Under the pieces are notes generated by a model. The model made no database searches. It had not been told where the DNA came from and saw nothing but the letters and a program-made list of their open reading frames with translations. The position numbers and the translations under genes were made by a program. From G965207335 sp965222825 (lineage in GTDB: Bacteria > Pseudomonadota > Gammaproteobacteria > PS1 > Pseudothioglobaceae), in NCBI GenBank assembly GCA_965222825.1, contig OZ244964.1:1178001-1242000 (forward strand): DNA of 64,000 bases. The letters are read 5' to 3'. The stretch's first letter is position 1, and each line of letters begins with the position of its first letter. This document shows positions 56,075 to 64,000 of the stretch, piece after piece.

Positions 56075-56875
56075 TTAACTATATGCTACAAAATCAACCA
56101 TATATGAACTAAATTTACGGATATTTAGCACCCCAGTATCTAAAATTAAGTATTGCCCTTTAATGCCTAATAATTTACTACTTATTTGAGGGGTTTTATC
56201 AAAACTAAGTGAGATAACTTTACTGGGATATTCTAGCACAGTATAGAGGATATTTATTTGTTTTTCTGTTAGTATTTTAGCATTACCAATATCTATTTTA
56301 GGTAATAACTCATTGTATATATCTTCTAAATTTATATAATCTACCTCATTTTTTAGCATTTTACGCCAGTTTGTTTTATCACTTATAAACTTTTTAAACT
56401 GCACTTCTAATAAGCCAGAATCAAAACGACTTTGCACTTCTAATATTGGCAAAGCACTAATTGCACCTTGGTCTATCCATCTACTAGGAGTATTGCTAAA
56501 ACGGGTAATACCAACCTTTATACCACTAGAATTTGCTAAATAAACTATATGCTTACTAAAACAATTTTTCTTACCCCATTTTGGCTCTCTACAAGTGCCT
56601 AAATGATAATGGCAAGTCTCAGGTCTCATAATACACAAATCACAACGAGCAAGGCTTTGTGAACATAGATAACAATAGCCTCCAGAATAACTTTTTTTGG
56701 TTAAGGTATTACAATTAGCACAGTAAATAGCATTTTGGTAATTAAGACTAATATGCTTGCCAATAATATCATTTAAATAGATTTTTTCTCTGCCTACTGG
56801 TAAATAATACCTAGCAATGCCATCTATTAAAGAAGTTTCCATTTTACTCAAAACACCTGTCGTTATTACTGACAT
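56075..56875 (-). CDS. DUF2797-like zinc-ribbon protein
   Basis: 266 residues. Several Cys pairs (IYCANCNTLTKK, GYCYLCSQSLARCDLC, ETCHYH, GTCREPKWGKKNC) suggest zinc ribbons. The following HIVYLANSSGIKVGITR...RWIDQGA is the typical DUF2797 core, which resembles a GIY-YIG fold. Function unknown. It overlaps purC by 10 bp. Confidence 0.82.
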   Translation of the reverse strand: MSVITTGVLSKMETSLIDGIARYYLPVGREKIYLNDIIGKHISLNYQNAIYCANCNTLTKKSYSGGYCYLCSQSLARCDLCIMRPETCHYHLGTCREPKWGKKNCFSKHIVYLANSSGIKVGITRFSNTPSRWIDQGAISALPILEVQSRFDSGLLEVQFKKFISDKTNWRKMLKNEVDYINLEDIYNELLPKIDIGNAKILTEKQINILYTVLEYPSKVISLSFDKTPQISSKLLGIKGQYLILDTGVLNIRKFSSYMVDFVAYS

Positions 56876-57753
56876 AATAATTTGGCTACTTCTTGGTATT
56901 TTGTGGTAGTTTTTGCTGATATTTTAGCTGGTAGTTTGGGTGCTGGTGGAGTTTTGTCCCAATCACAACTTGCTAAATAATCTCTTACTATTTGTTTGTC
57001 AAAACTTTTAGGACTTGTGCCAATCTTATAAGTTGATTTTGCCCAAAAACGCGATGAATCTGGGGTTAATAATTCATCCATTAGCACTAAGTTATTATTA
57101 TTATCTAAGCCAAACTCAAACTTAGTATCAGCAATTATAATGTTTTTTTGTAGTGCATATTTAGCTGCATATTTATATAATTGCAAGCTAATATCTCTAA
57201 CTTGTTTTGCTAAACTAGCACCTAATAAATTAATTGTATCATCATAACTTATATTTTCATCGTGCTTACCAATATCTGCTTTGGTTGATGGGGTATAAAT
57301 TGCACTAGGTAGTTGCTGTGCAAGACTAAGATTCTTTGCTAATTTTATTCCACATACCAAGCCAGTTTTTTGATAATCATTCCAACCTGAGCCTATTAAA
57401 TAACCACGAACTATTGCCTCTACTGGTAGGGGCTTTAATTTTTTTACTACTACTGCCCTGTTTACTATTTGCTGGGCTTGATTTTTTGGTAATATATCGT
57501 CTAGGGCAATATCTAAGATATGATTTTTGATAATATGTTTAGTTTTGCTAAACCAAAAATTAGAAATCTGGGTTAAAACAACGCCTTTTTGTGCGATTGG
57601 CTCGCTTAGAACTACATCAAAAGCCGATAGTCTATCGCTAGCAACAATAAGCATAGTATCATCGTTGATACCATAAATATCTCTAACCTTGCCTCTTTGT
57701 ATCATAGGCAGGCTTAATTTAGTTTTGTATATGGCGTTTATTTTATGCTCCAA
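56866..57753 (-). CDS. purC: Phosphoribosylaminoimidazole-succinocarboxamide synthase
   Basis: 295 residues, the longer form of PurC. IQRGKVRDIYGINDDTMLIVASDRLSAFDV, IVRGYLIGSGWNDYQKTG and the KADIGKHDENI stretch are conserved. It catalyses the eighth step of IMP synthesis. The best start is a TTG inside the end of the methyltransferase-HNH gene (11-bp overlap), an odd arrangement that may indicate insertion of the upstream gene. Confidence 0.96.
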   Translation of the reverse strand: MEHKINAIYKTKLSLPMIQRGKVRDIYGINDDTMLIVASDRLSAFDVVLSEPIAQKGVVLTQISNFWFSKTKHIIKNHILDIALDDILPKNQAQQIVNRAVVVKKLKPLPVEAIVRGYLIGSGWNDYQKTGLVCGIKLAKNLSLAQQLPSAIYTPSTKADIGKHDENISYDDTINLLGASLAKQVRDISLQLYKYAAKYALQKNIIIADTKFEFGLDNNNNLVLMDELLTPDSSRFWAKSTYKIGTSPKSFDKQIVRDYLASCDWDKTPPAPKLPAKISAKTTTKYQEVAKLLCQ

Positions 57754-58975
57754 AAGTGATTTTATTTTTCATTAATTTTACTCTTTTTTCTATTTTCATA
57801 TTAAGATATTCTATTGGCCTATTACCTTTAATTCTATTGCAATTTCCACATAATAGTTGATAGTTTTCATAGTAATCACCTCCACCTTTTGATTTTGGCA
57901 CTATATGGTCAATTTCAAAATGTTGTATATCCATTGCAACAGAACAAGCATTGCAAATCTTACTTTGTTGCTTATATAGGCGTTTTTTAACGCTTATATT
58001 AGTTGGCTCGTGTTTAATATCTGTGCGTTTTGGAATATCGTTTCTGTGGATAAAATCAGAGAATAGCCCAGCATCATCACTAAGTCTATCAATTAAAACT
58101 GATGCTGCTTGTTTTTCAATATCAATACCAATCCATTTTCTATCTAGTTGTTGAGCTGCAACACAAGTAGTAGCACAGCCACAAAAAGGATCCAGCACAA
58201 CATCGCCTTTATTGCTACTTGCCTTTATTATTCTGTATAACAGTGCTAGTGGTTTTTGAGTTGGATAGCCTACTCTTTCTTTATGAGTAGAGCCAATATA
58301 AGAAATTTCCCATACATCTCGCATATTTACTAAATTATACACACCACTTTTATCTTGAAAAAATTCTGCTTTACCGCCACCGTAATTTATAATCCCTGGT
58401 TTTCTACTTGTGCTTTTTGTATAAGATTTTTCTTTTTGTATATTAAATGTGTATTTTTTAGTTTTACTATATATCAGTATTATATCGTGTTTATGAGAAA
58501 ATTGTTTTTTAGATGCCCCACCAGTTCTATAACTCCAAACAATTTCATTTCTAAAATTATCCTTACCAAATATTCTATCTAAGATAATTTTAAGATAATG
58601 GCTAGCAGTAGGATCACAGTGTAAATACAGGCTACCTGTTGGTTTTAAAATTCTGTGTAATTCAATAATTCTCTGTGTCATATAGGTAACATATGACATC
58701 ATAGCCTTGCTGTAAATTCCTGCTATTGATTGAATAAAATTTACCATAAAAGGATAATTACTAATCATCTTTTCTAAGTAAAACTCATCTACATCGCCCC
58801 AAGACCACATATCTTTGAAGCTAGCACCAGCAGACTTACTACCAATTGGGGCAGAATAGGTTCTTTTACTATTAAATGGTGGGTCTAGGTATATCAAATC
58901 AACACTTGTGCTATTTGTGCCGCTTAATATGTATAAATTATCGCCCGTATATAGTGTATTTTTCATACTTAGCAA
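57743..58975 (-). CDS. DNA methyltransferase fused to an HNH nuclease domain
   Basis: About 410 residues. The N-terminal part is a beta-class amino-methyltransferase: DPPF (residues 31-34, catalytic) precedes the SAM motif DPFCGCATT (about 263-271), with a target-recognition stretch between. The C-terminal part (about 340-390) is an HNH nuclease: zinc Cys pairs CNAC and CGNC around HFEIDHIVPKSKGG, with the later Asn in ENYQLLCGNCN. A methylase and nuclease in one chain could be a compact restriction-modification enzyme. A better start may be the Met four codons in (58966). It lies between fabB and purC. Confidence 0.85.
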   Translation of the reverse strand: MLSMKNTLYTGDNLYILSGTNSTSVDLIYLDPPFNSKRTYSAPIGSKSAGASFKDMWSWGDVDEFYLEKMISNYPFMVNFIQSIAGIYSKAMMSYVTYMTQRIIELHRILKPTGSLYLHCDPTASHYLKIILDRIFGKDNFRNEIVWSYRTGGASKKQFSHKHDIILIYSKTKKYTFNIQKEKSYTKSTSRKPGIINYGGGKAEFFQDKSGVYNLVNMRDVWEISYIGSTHKERVGYPTQKPLALLYRIIKASSNKGDVVLDPFCGCATTCVAAQQLDRKWIGIDIEKQAASVLIDRLSDDAGLFSDFIHRNDIPKRTDIKHEPTNISVKKRLYKQQSKICNACSVAMDIQHFEIDHIVPKSKGGGDYYENYQLLCGNCNRIKGNRPIEYLNMKIEKRVKLMKNKITFGA

Positions 58976-58985
58976 TATAGTCTAT

Positions 58986-60200
58986 TTAGTATCTTGCAAA
59001 TACCAAACAAGCATTTGTGCCACCAAAGCCAAAACTATTAGACATAACCTTATTAAGTTTTTTATTTATTTTGCTTGTTGCTATTGGTATTTTGCTGGCT
59101 TTTTCGTCTAAGTTTTGGATATTAACCGATGGCGATATAAAATTATTATTTAACATTAATAATGAATAAATTGATTCATTTACCCCCGCTGCACCTAAGG
59201 CATGCCCTGATAATGATTTAGTAGAGCTAATATAGGGTATATTATCAGCAAAAACCTCTTTTATTGCTTTTAACTCGACAACATCGCCAATAGGTGTGCT
59301 AGTGCCGTGGGCATTGATATAATCAATATCAAGTTTGTTATTTGTTGCAATACGCATACATCTTTTTGCACCTTCGCCACTTGGTGCTACCATATCATAA
59401 CCATCCGATGTTGCACCATAGCCAATAATCTCAGCGATAATATTTGCATCTCTATTTTGGGCGTGCTCTAAGGATTCTAGCACTAAGACCCCGCCACCAC
59501 CTGATATTACAAAGCCATCTCTATCTTTGTCAAATGCTCTTGATGCCAACTCTGGCGTGGCATTATATTTTGCAGATAATGCCCCCATAGCATCAAATAA
59601 CATAGTTAAACTCCAATCTAGCTCTTCACCGCCACCTGCAAAAACCACATCTTGTTTGCCCATTTGTATCTGCTCATAAGCATTACCAATACAGTGTGCT
59701 GAGGTTGAGCATGCTGAGCTAATAGAATAGTTTATGCCTTTAATTTTATACAAGGTGCTAAGACAAGCAGAGGTTGTGCTACCCATAGTTCTAGGCACTC
59801 GGTATGGACCTACTCTTTTAATGCCTTTTGCTCTTAATATATCGGCTGATTCAACAATATTTTTATTAGAAGAGCCACCTGAGCCCATAATTATCCCGGT
59901 TCTTTCACTGGATACTTGCGACTGCGTAAGTTTAGACTCTAAAATAGCCTCATGCATAGCCAAAGATGCGTAAATAGCAGCATCAGACATAAATCTAGCA
60001 CTTTTTCTATCAATAATATCGGCATAATCAAGCTCAGAAATACCTCCGTGTATTTGCGAACGCAAACCTAGTTCTTGGTATTCTTTGGCAAAAACTATAC
60101 CTGAATGACTATTTTTTAATGAGTTTAATACCTCGGACTTATTATTGCCAAGACTACATATTATCCCCATTCCTGTAATAACAACTCTATTCATTAGCAA
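58986..60200 (-). CDS. fabB: 3-oxoacyl-ACP synthase I
   Basis: 404 residues. The catalytic Cys is in YSISSACSTSAHC, the His in NAHGTSTPIGD and in SGHALGAAGVNE. GFGGTNACLVF closes the fold. It elongates unsaturated acyl-ACP. The start is probably the Met two codons inside (MNRVVITGMG). It is next to fabA as in other gammaproteobacteria with anaerobic unsaturated fatty acid synthesis. Confidence 0.96.
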   Translation of the reverse strand: MLMNRVVITGMGIICSLGNNKSEVLNSLKNSHSGIVFAKEYQELGLRSQIHGGISELDYADIIDRKSARFMSDAAIYASLAMHEAILESKLTQSQVSSERTGIIMGSGGSSNKNIVESADILRAKGIKRVGPYRVPRTMGSTTSACLSTLYKIKGINYSISSACSTSAHCIGNAYEQIQMGKQDVVFAGGGEELDWSLTMLFDAMGALSAKYNATPELASRAFDKDRDGFVISGGGGVLVLESLEHAQNRDANIIAEIIGYGATSDGYDMVAPSGEGAKRCMRIATNNKLDIDYINAHGTSTPIGDVVELKAIKEVFADNIPYISSTKSLSGHALGAAGVNESIYSLLMLNNNFISPSVNIQNLDEKASKIPIATSKINKKLNKVMSNSFGFGGTNACLVFARY

Positions 60201-60218
60201 GATTCTTTCATTTTTTGG

Positions 60219-60725
60219 TTAATTTATATTATCAAATAACCCTACTTTAAGTTTTTCAACTTCGTAGGCAATTTTGCCATCAACCTCCATAATAGCATCA
60301 CCAATACCCATATTTAACTGTCTTGAAATAATACGAGATATGCTAATTTTATAGGTTACTTTTTTAGCAGAAGGGAATACTTGATCAACATACTTAACAT
60401 TACCAACGCCAATTGCTCTGCCTCTACCTGGTTTACCCAACCAGCCTAAATAAAAACCAATCAACTGCCACATAGCATCTAAGCCTAAGCAACCCGGCAT
60501 TACAGAATCACCTATAAAATGACACTTAAAAAACCACATATTTTCATTAATATCTAGTTCAGCACATATATATCCTCTATCATATTTACCGCCAGTTTCT
60601 GATATTTTGGTAATACGGTCAAACATTAGCATAGGAGGGGCTGGTAATTGGGCGTTACCAATGCCAAATAACTCACCTCTACCACACTTAATTAAATCAT
60701 CGTAGTTGTATTTATTAGGTTTCAT
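60219..60725 (-). CDS. fabA: 3-hydroxydecanoyl-ACP dehydratase/isomerase
   Basis: 168 residues with the active-site stretch FKCHFIGDSVMPGCLGLDAM, holding the catalytic His and Asp. It dehydrates and isomerises C10 acyl-ACP to start the unsaturated branch. It is 18 bp upstream of fabB. Confidence 0.97.
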   Translation of the reverse strand: MKPNKYNYDDLIKCGRGELFGIGNAQLPAPPMLMFDRITKISETGGKYDRGYICAELDINENMWFFKCHFIGDSVMPGCLGLDAMWQLIGFYLGWLGKPGRGRAIGVGNVKYVDQVFPSAKKVTYKISISRIISRQLNMGIGDAIMEVDGKIAYEVEKLKVGLFDNIN

Positions 60726-60793
60726 TTATATTTTTTGATAAATACCAGTATCCACAAATTATACAGTGCACTATAATGTTAAATTAGTAATAT

Positions 60794-61972
60794 TTAGTAA
60801 TTGTTGAGCCCGCGATTAATATCAGCTATAATATCGTCTATACTCTCTAAACCAACAGATATTCTAATCAATCCTGGACTTATATTTGCCTGTTGTTTTT
60901 CTGTATCACTAAGTCTACTATGCGTTGTAGTAGCAGGATGGGTAATGGTAGTTTTAGTATCGCCTAAATTAGCAGTAATAGATATTAATTTAGTATTATT
61001 GATAACATTAAATGCTAGCTTTTGTCCACCCTTAACTACAAAGGCTACTATTGCACCAAAATCATATTGCTGTTGTTTTGCTAAACTATGATAAGGGTGT
61101 TCTTTTAAACCTAAATAATAAACTTTTGTTATAGTATTTTGTTTAACTAGCCAGTTTGCTAATAACATAGCATTATTGCAATGAGCTTTCATTCTTAGTG
61201 CTAAGGTTTCTAAGCCTTTTAAGCATACCCAAGCATTAAAACTACTTAAACTAGGTCCTGTTGTTCTAACAAAATTATGCACTTTATCAATAATATCTTT
61301 ATTGGCAATTACTGCACCTGCTAGTGTTCTACCTTGACCGTCAATATATTTAGTAGCAGAATGAATTATTATATCTGCACCTAGTTTAAGTGGTTGTTGC
61401 ACAACTGGTGTGCAAATATTATCAACCGCTAATAAAATATTATTATTTTTAGCAATTTTTGCTAATTTTGATATTGGCACTATATCGCCTAGGGGGTTAG
61501 AAGGAGTTTCTAATAAAAACAATTTAGTATTGCTTTTAATAGAATCTTGCCATTGCTTTATATCTGCTAAGTCCACAAAACTAATATCAATAGCAAATTT
61601 ACTAACTATGGTATTTAATAGAACAATAGTTGAGCCAAACATATTTCTTGAGGCTACTATATGATCTCCTGCTTGCAATAATGCCATAATAGTAGCAAAA
61701 ATAGCCGACATACCGCTTGCTGTTGCCTGTGCATCTTCACCACACTCTAATATAGCTAAGCGTTTTTCAAATGCTCTAACAGTAGGATTTGTAAATCTAG
61801 AGTAAATATTACCTTGCTCTTCTTTCGCAAAACGCTTTTTTGCTTGCTCAGCACTATCAAATACAAAACTAGATGTAAGAAATATTGCCTCAGAATGCTC
61901 TTGTTCCTGAGTTCTGTTATAGCCATAACGAATAGCATTAGTTGTAAAGTCATTGCTGTTATTATGTTTCAT
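60794..61972 (-). CDS. metZ: O-succinylhomoserine sulfhydrylase
   Basis: 392 residues, a PLP enzyme of the Cys/Met metabolism class. The PLP Lys is in HSATKYIDGQGRTLAGAVI; N-terminal YSRFTNPTVRAFEKRLA. It makes homocysteine from O-succinylhomoserine and sulfide, feeding MetH. The purF-metZ order matches that of Pseudomonas-like relatives. Confidence 0.92.
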   Translation of the reverse strand: MKHNNSNDFTTNAIRYGYNRTQEQEHSEAIFLTSSFVFDSAEQAKKRFAKEEQGNIYSRFTNPTVRAFEKRLAILECGEDAQATASGMSAIFATIMALLQAGDHIVASRNMFGSTIVLLNTIVSKFAIDISFVDLADIKQWQDSIKSNTKLFLLETPSNPLGDIVPISKLAKIAKNNNILLAVDNICTPVVQQPLKLGADIIIHSATKYIDGQGRTLAGAVIANKDIIDKVHNFVRTTGPSLSSFNAWVCLKGLETLALRMKAHCNNAMLLANWLVKQNTITKVYYLGLKEHPYHSLAKQQQYDFGAIVAFVVKGGQKLAFNVINNTKLISITANLGDTKTTITHPATTTHSRLSDTEKQQANISPGLIRISVGLESIDDIIADINRGLNNY

Positions 61973-63493
61973 TTAACTTTGATTTTCTAATTCATTACAG
62001 GCTAGATTATACTCATTGCCATTTGGTATTGTTTTATTGTTACGACTTTTTTCTAATTTAGCTAAATATTTTTCATCAATATCATTTGTTACATAATTAC
62101 CACTAAAACACGATGTGTCAAATTCATCAATACTAGCATTGCCTTTTTTTACCGATAGTATTAAATCATCTAATTTTTGATATATTAGTTTATCTGCTGC
62201 TATTTTTTGACAAATTTCTACCTCATTAAGTCCATAAGCAATAAATTCTTGCCTAGATGCCATATCAATACCATAAACATTATTATAACGAATAGGTGGT
62301 GATGCTGATGCAAAAAACACCTTTTTTGCTCCTGCATCTCGTGCCATTTGCACAATTTCTTTCGAGGTTGTGCCACGGACAATAGAATCATCAACTAACA
62401 GGACATTTTTGCCCTTAAATTCTAAGGCAATAGCACTTAATTTTTGGCGAACAGATTTTTTTCGTTGTTTTTGCTCTGGCATTATAAATGTTCTAGCAAT
62501 ATAGCGATTTTTAATAAACCCTTCCCGATATTTAATTTTCAATTTACTAGCTAATTGTAAGGCCGATGTTCTGGAGGTATCTGGTATTGGTATTACCACA
62601 TCTATTGTCTCATTTTGCCATTTTTCTTGTATTTGTTTTGCTAACATTTCCCCCATTCTTAGCCTTGATTTATAAACCGATATTTCATCAATTATTGAAT
62701 CGGGCCTAGCAAAATAAACAAACTCAAAAATACAAGGCGAATATTTAGTATTTTTTGCACATATTTTATTAAATAATTCACCCTGTTGGTTAATTATAAC
62801 AGCCTCACCCGGTAAAACATCACGCATAATTTTATAACCAAGTGCAGTAATAGCAACACTTTCTGATGCTAGCATATAACGAGTCCCGTCTTTGGTTTGC
62901 TTTTTACCAATAATTAACGGTCTAATACCATTTGGGTCTCTAAATCCAAACATAACCCCATAACTAGCAATGATTGATACACAGGCATAACCACCTTTTA
63001 TACGCTCATTCATTTTAGCAACTGCATTAAAAATAATATTTTTAGGCTCTTGCTTGTTACTCTGTTCTGATATGGCATTGGCTAAAATATTTAAAATAAT
63101 CTCAGAATCAGAATCCGTGTTTATATGACGCATATCTTTACTAAGTAATTCCTTGGCTAGTTTATGAGTATTAGTTAAATTACCGTTATGTGCAAGAGCA
63201 ATACCGCAGGGAGAGTTAACATAAAATGGCTGTGCTTCTGCCCTAGATGAAGAGCCAGCAGTAGGGTAGCGAATATGACCTATGCCATAACTTCCAACTA
63301 AATTTAGCATATGCTTGGTTCTAAATACATTACGCACCAAGCCATTTGCTTTACGCATATAAAAACGCCCGTTATCAACCGTTACAATGCCTGCTGCATC
63401 TTGACCTCTGTGCTGTATTATTGTTAGAGCATCATAAATATAACTAGCCATATTTTCGTTTTTAGTAGATAAAATTCCAATAACACCACACAT
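61973..63493 (-). CDS. purF: Amidophosphoribosyltransferase
   Basis: 506 residues. The catalytic Cys is residue 2 (MCGVIGI). HRGQDAAGIVT, SYGIGHIRYPTAGSS and the PRPP loop VLLVDDSIVRGTTSKEIV are conserved. It catalyses the first step of purine synthesis. It lies directly between cvpA and metZ. Confidence 0.98.
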   Translation of the reverse strand: MCGVIGILSTKNENMASYIYDALTIIQHRGQDAAGIVTVDNGRFYMRKANGLVRNVFRTKHMLNLVGSYGIGHIRYPTAGSSSRAEAQPFYVNSPCGIALAHNGNLTNTHKLAKELLSKDMRHINTDSDSEIILNILANAISEQSNKQEPKNIIFNAVAKMNERIKGGYACVSIIASYGVMFGFRDPNGIRPLIIGKKQTKDGTRYMLASESVAITALGYKIMRDVLPGEAVIINQQGELFNKICAKNTKYSPCIFEFVYFARPDSIIDEISVYKSRLRMGEMLAKQIQEKWQNETIDVVIPIPDTSRTSALQLASKLKIKYREGFIKNRYIARTFIMPEQKQRKKSVRQKLSAIALEFKGKNVLLVDDSIVRGTTSKEIVQMARDAGAKKVFFASASPPIRYNNVYGIDMASRQEFIAYGLNEVEICQKIAADKLIYQKLDDLILSVKKGNASIDEFDTSCFSGNYVTNDIDEKYLAKLEKSRNNKTIPNGNEYNLACNELENQS

Positions 63494-63504
63494 ACTATAG
63501 GTCC

Positions 63505-64000
63505 TTATAAAAATAATAATTGTTTTGAAAAATACTGCTCAAGAATTACTGCACAATCTTGTAAATAGTGCAAAAACAAGGTATCACTCCAAAAATTAGA
63601 ATTAGATATAGTGAAGTTTCTTAATACTAGCAATGCAAATATAACCAGTATTAAAGCACGCACAATACCGATTAAAGTAGTGGCAGTAAAGTTTAAAAAA
63701 GTAATTGGATTTTTATGGTTTAAAAAATGAGCAATACTATGTAAACAAGCTAGTAATTTTTGATATGGTATCATTAAAATACACTTTTGTGCTAAGGTTA
63801 ATTTAATGTTAAATAAACTAACAACACTAATAACAAGTCCAATTATTGCCAGTATTATAGTTATATAGGCTATACTATTTTTATTTGCTGGACTTATGTT
63901 AAAAAAGTTTAGCACAATATCAACAATCTGAATTTTATAACTAATAAGTGCTACAATATTGGAGATAATAATAACAAGTAGCCAAAATGTTATACCGTTA
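63505..64000 (-). CDS. cvpA: CvpA-family membrane protein, 5' end outside the window
   Basis: The frame is open to the window edge; the first readable codons are NGITFWLLVIIISNIVALIS. A GTG at 63915 is internal. The protein has four predicted helices as in CvpA, required for colicin V production and, more broadly, envelope stress tolerance. The sequence is divergent, and the name rests largely on its position before purF. Confidence 0.75.
   Translation of the reverse strand, partial: NGITFWLLVIIISNIVALISYKIQIVDIVLNFFNISPANKNSIAYITIILAIIGLVISVVSLFNIKLTLAQKCILMIPYQKLLACLHSIAHFLNHKNPITFLNFTATTLIGIVRALILVIFALLVLRNFTISNSNFWSDTLFLHYLQDCAVILEQYFSKQLLFL

Noticed and set aside
63915..63917. GTG as start of cvpA
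   Set aside because: The frame continues to the window edge with hydrophobic sequence of the expected type.

Overview
The window is a very AT-rich, densely packed stretch of a gammaproteobacterial chromosome. Conserved clusters point to this group: cvpA-purF-metZ, fabA-fabB, hupB-tRNA-Val-tRNA-Asp-ppiD, ccmC-ccmD-ccmE-ccmG, ftsW-murG, rodA-mltB, and a yibN-like gene before gpsA. A small secreted Gly/Asn/Tyr-rich protein (41525-41920) looks like a sulfur globule protein, so the cell is probably a sulfur oxidiser. The genus cannot be fixed from the sequence. Four or five decayed genes, miniature inverted-repeat elements and dispersed palindromes suggest relaxed selection and strong C-to-T mutation pressure, as in host-associated or streamlined lineages.

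Layout. 1-3065: the 3' part of a secreted coiled-coil protein with seven near-identical 156-bp repeats; a second protein of this type lies at 13116-14678. 3102-5990: a TRAP transporter. 6086-9576: peroxiredoxin, ubiG, a HAD phosphatase, a secreted metallo-beta-lactamase-fold hydrolase and a small secreted protein. 9968-10282: a RiPP-like precursor. 10500-20985: mixed housekeeping genes (psd, proS, rdgB, rpiA, bepA, trpG/pabA, rhodanese, gpsA, YceI). 20986-25652: a tight surface-polysaccharide operon with two methyltransferases, a HAD phosphatase, a KdsB-like cytidylyltransferase and a large polysaccharide protein. 25660-31860: ybiT, ftsW, murG, dsbD. 32270-36406: a 1353-residue repetitive surface protein whose C-terminal anchor is cut off by a stop codon. 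36475-41339: RiPP precursors and remnants downstream of a YejBEF-type peptide ABC transporter. 41525-50584: sulfur globule protein, metH, a broken toxin with an intact antitoxin, rodA-mltB and ppiD. 50640-64000, all minus strand: two tRNAs, hupB, cytochrome c maturation genes, tsaB, a transglycosylase, an MFS transporter, a DUF2797-like protein, purC, a methyltransferase-HNH fusion, fabB, fabA, metZ, purF and cvpA (running off the edge).

The most unusual signal is a dispersed family of nitrile-hydratase-like-leader (NHLP/proteusin-type) precursor peptides. One copy is intact at 37117-37413, one is apparently intact at 9968-10282, one is damaged at 36891-37091, one is a pseudogene at 16152-16378, and one is a probable core remnant at 36475-36540. 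No modifying enzyme is encoded in the window. Conserved leaders with quite different cores, scattered through the chromosome, resemble the organisation in which one remote enzyme acts on many unlinked precursors. Around them are two families of miniature inverted-repeat elements and a family of short palindromes.
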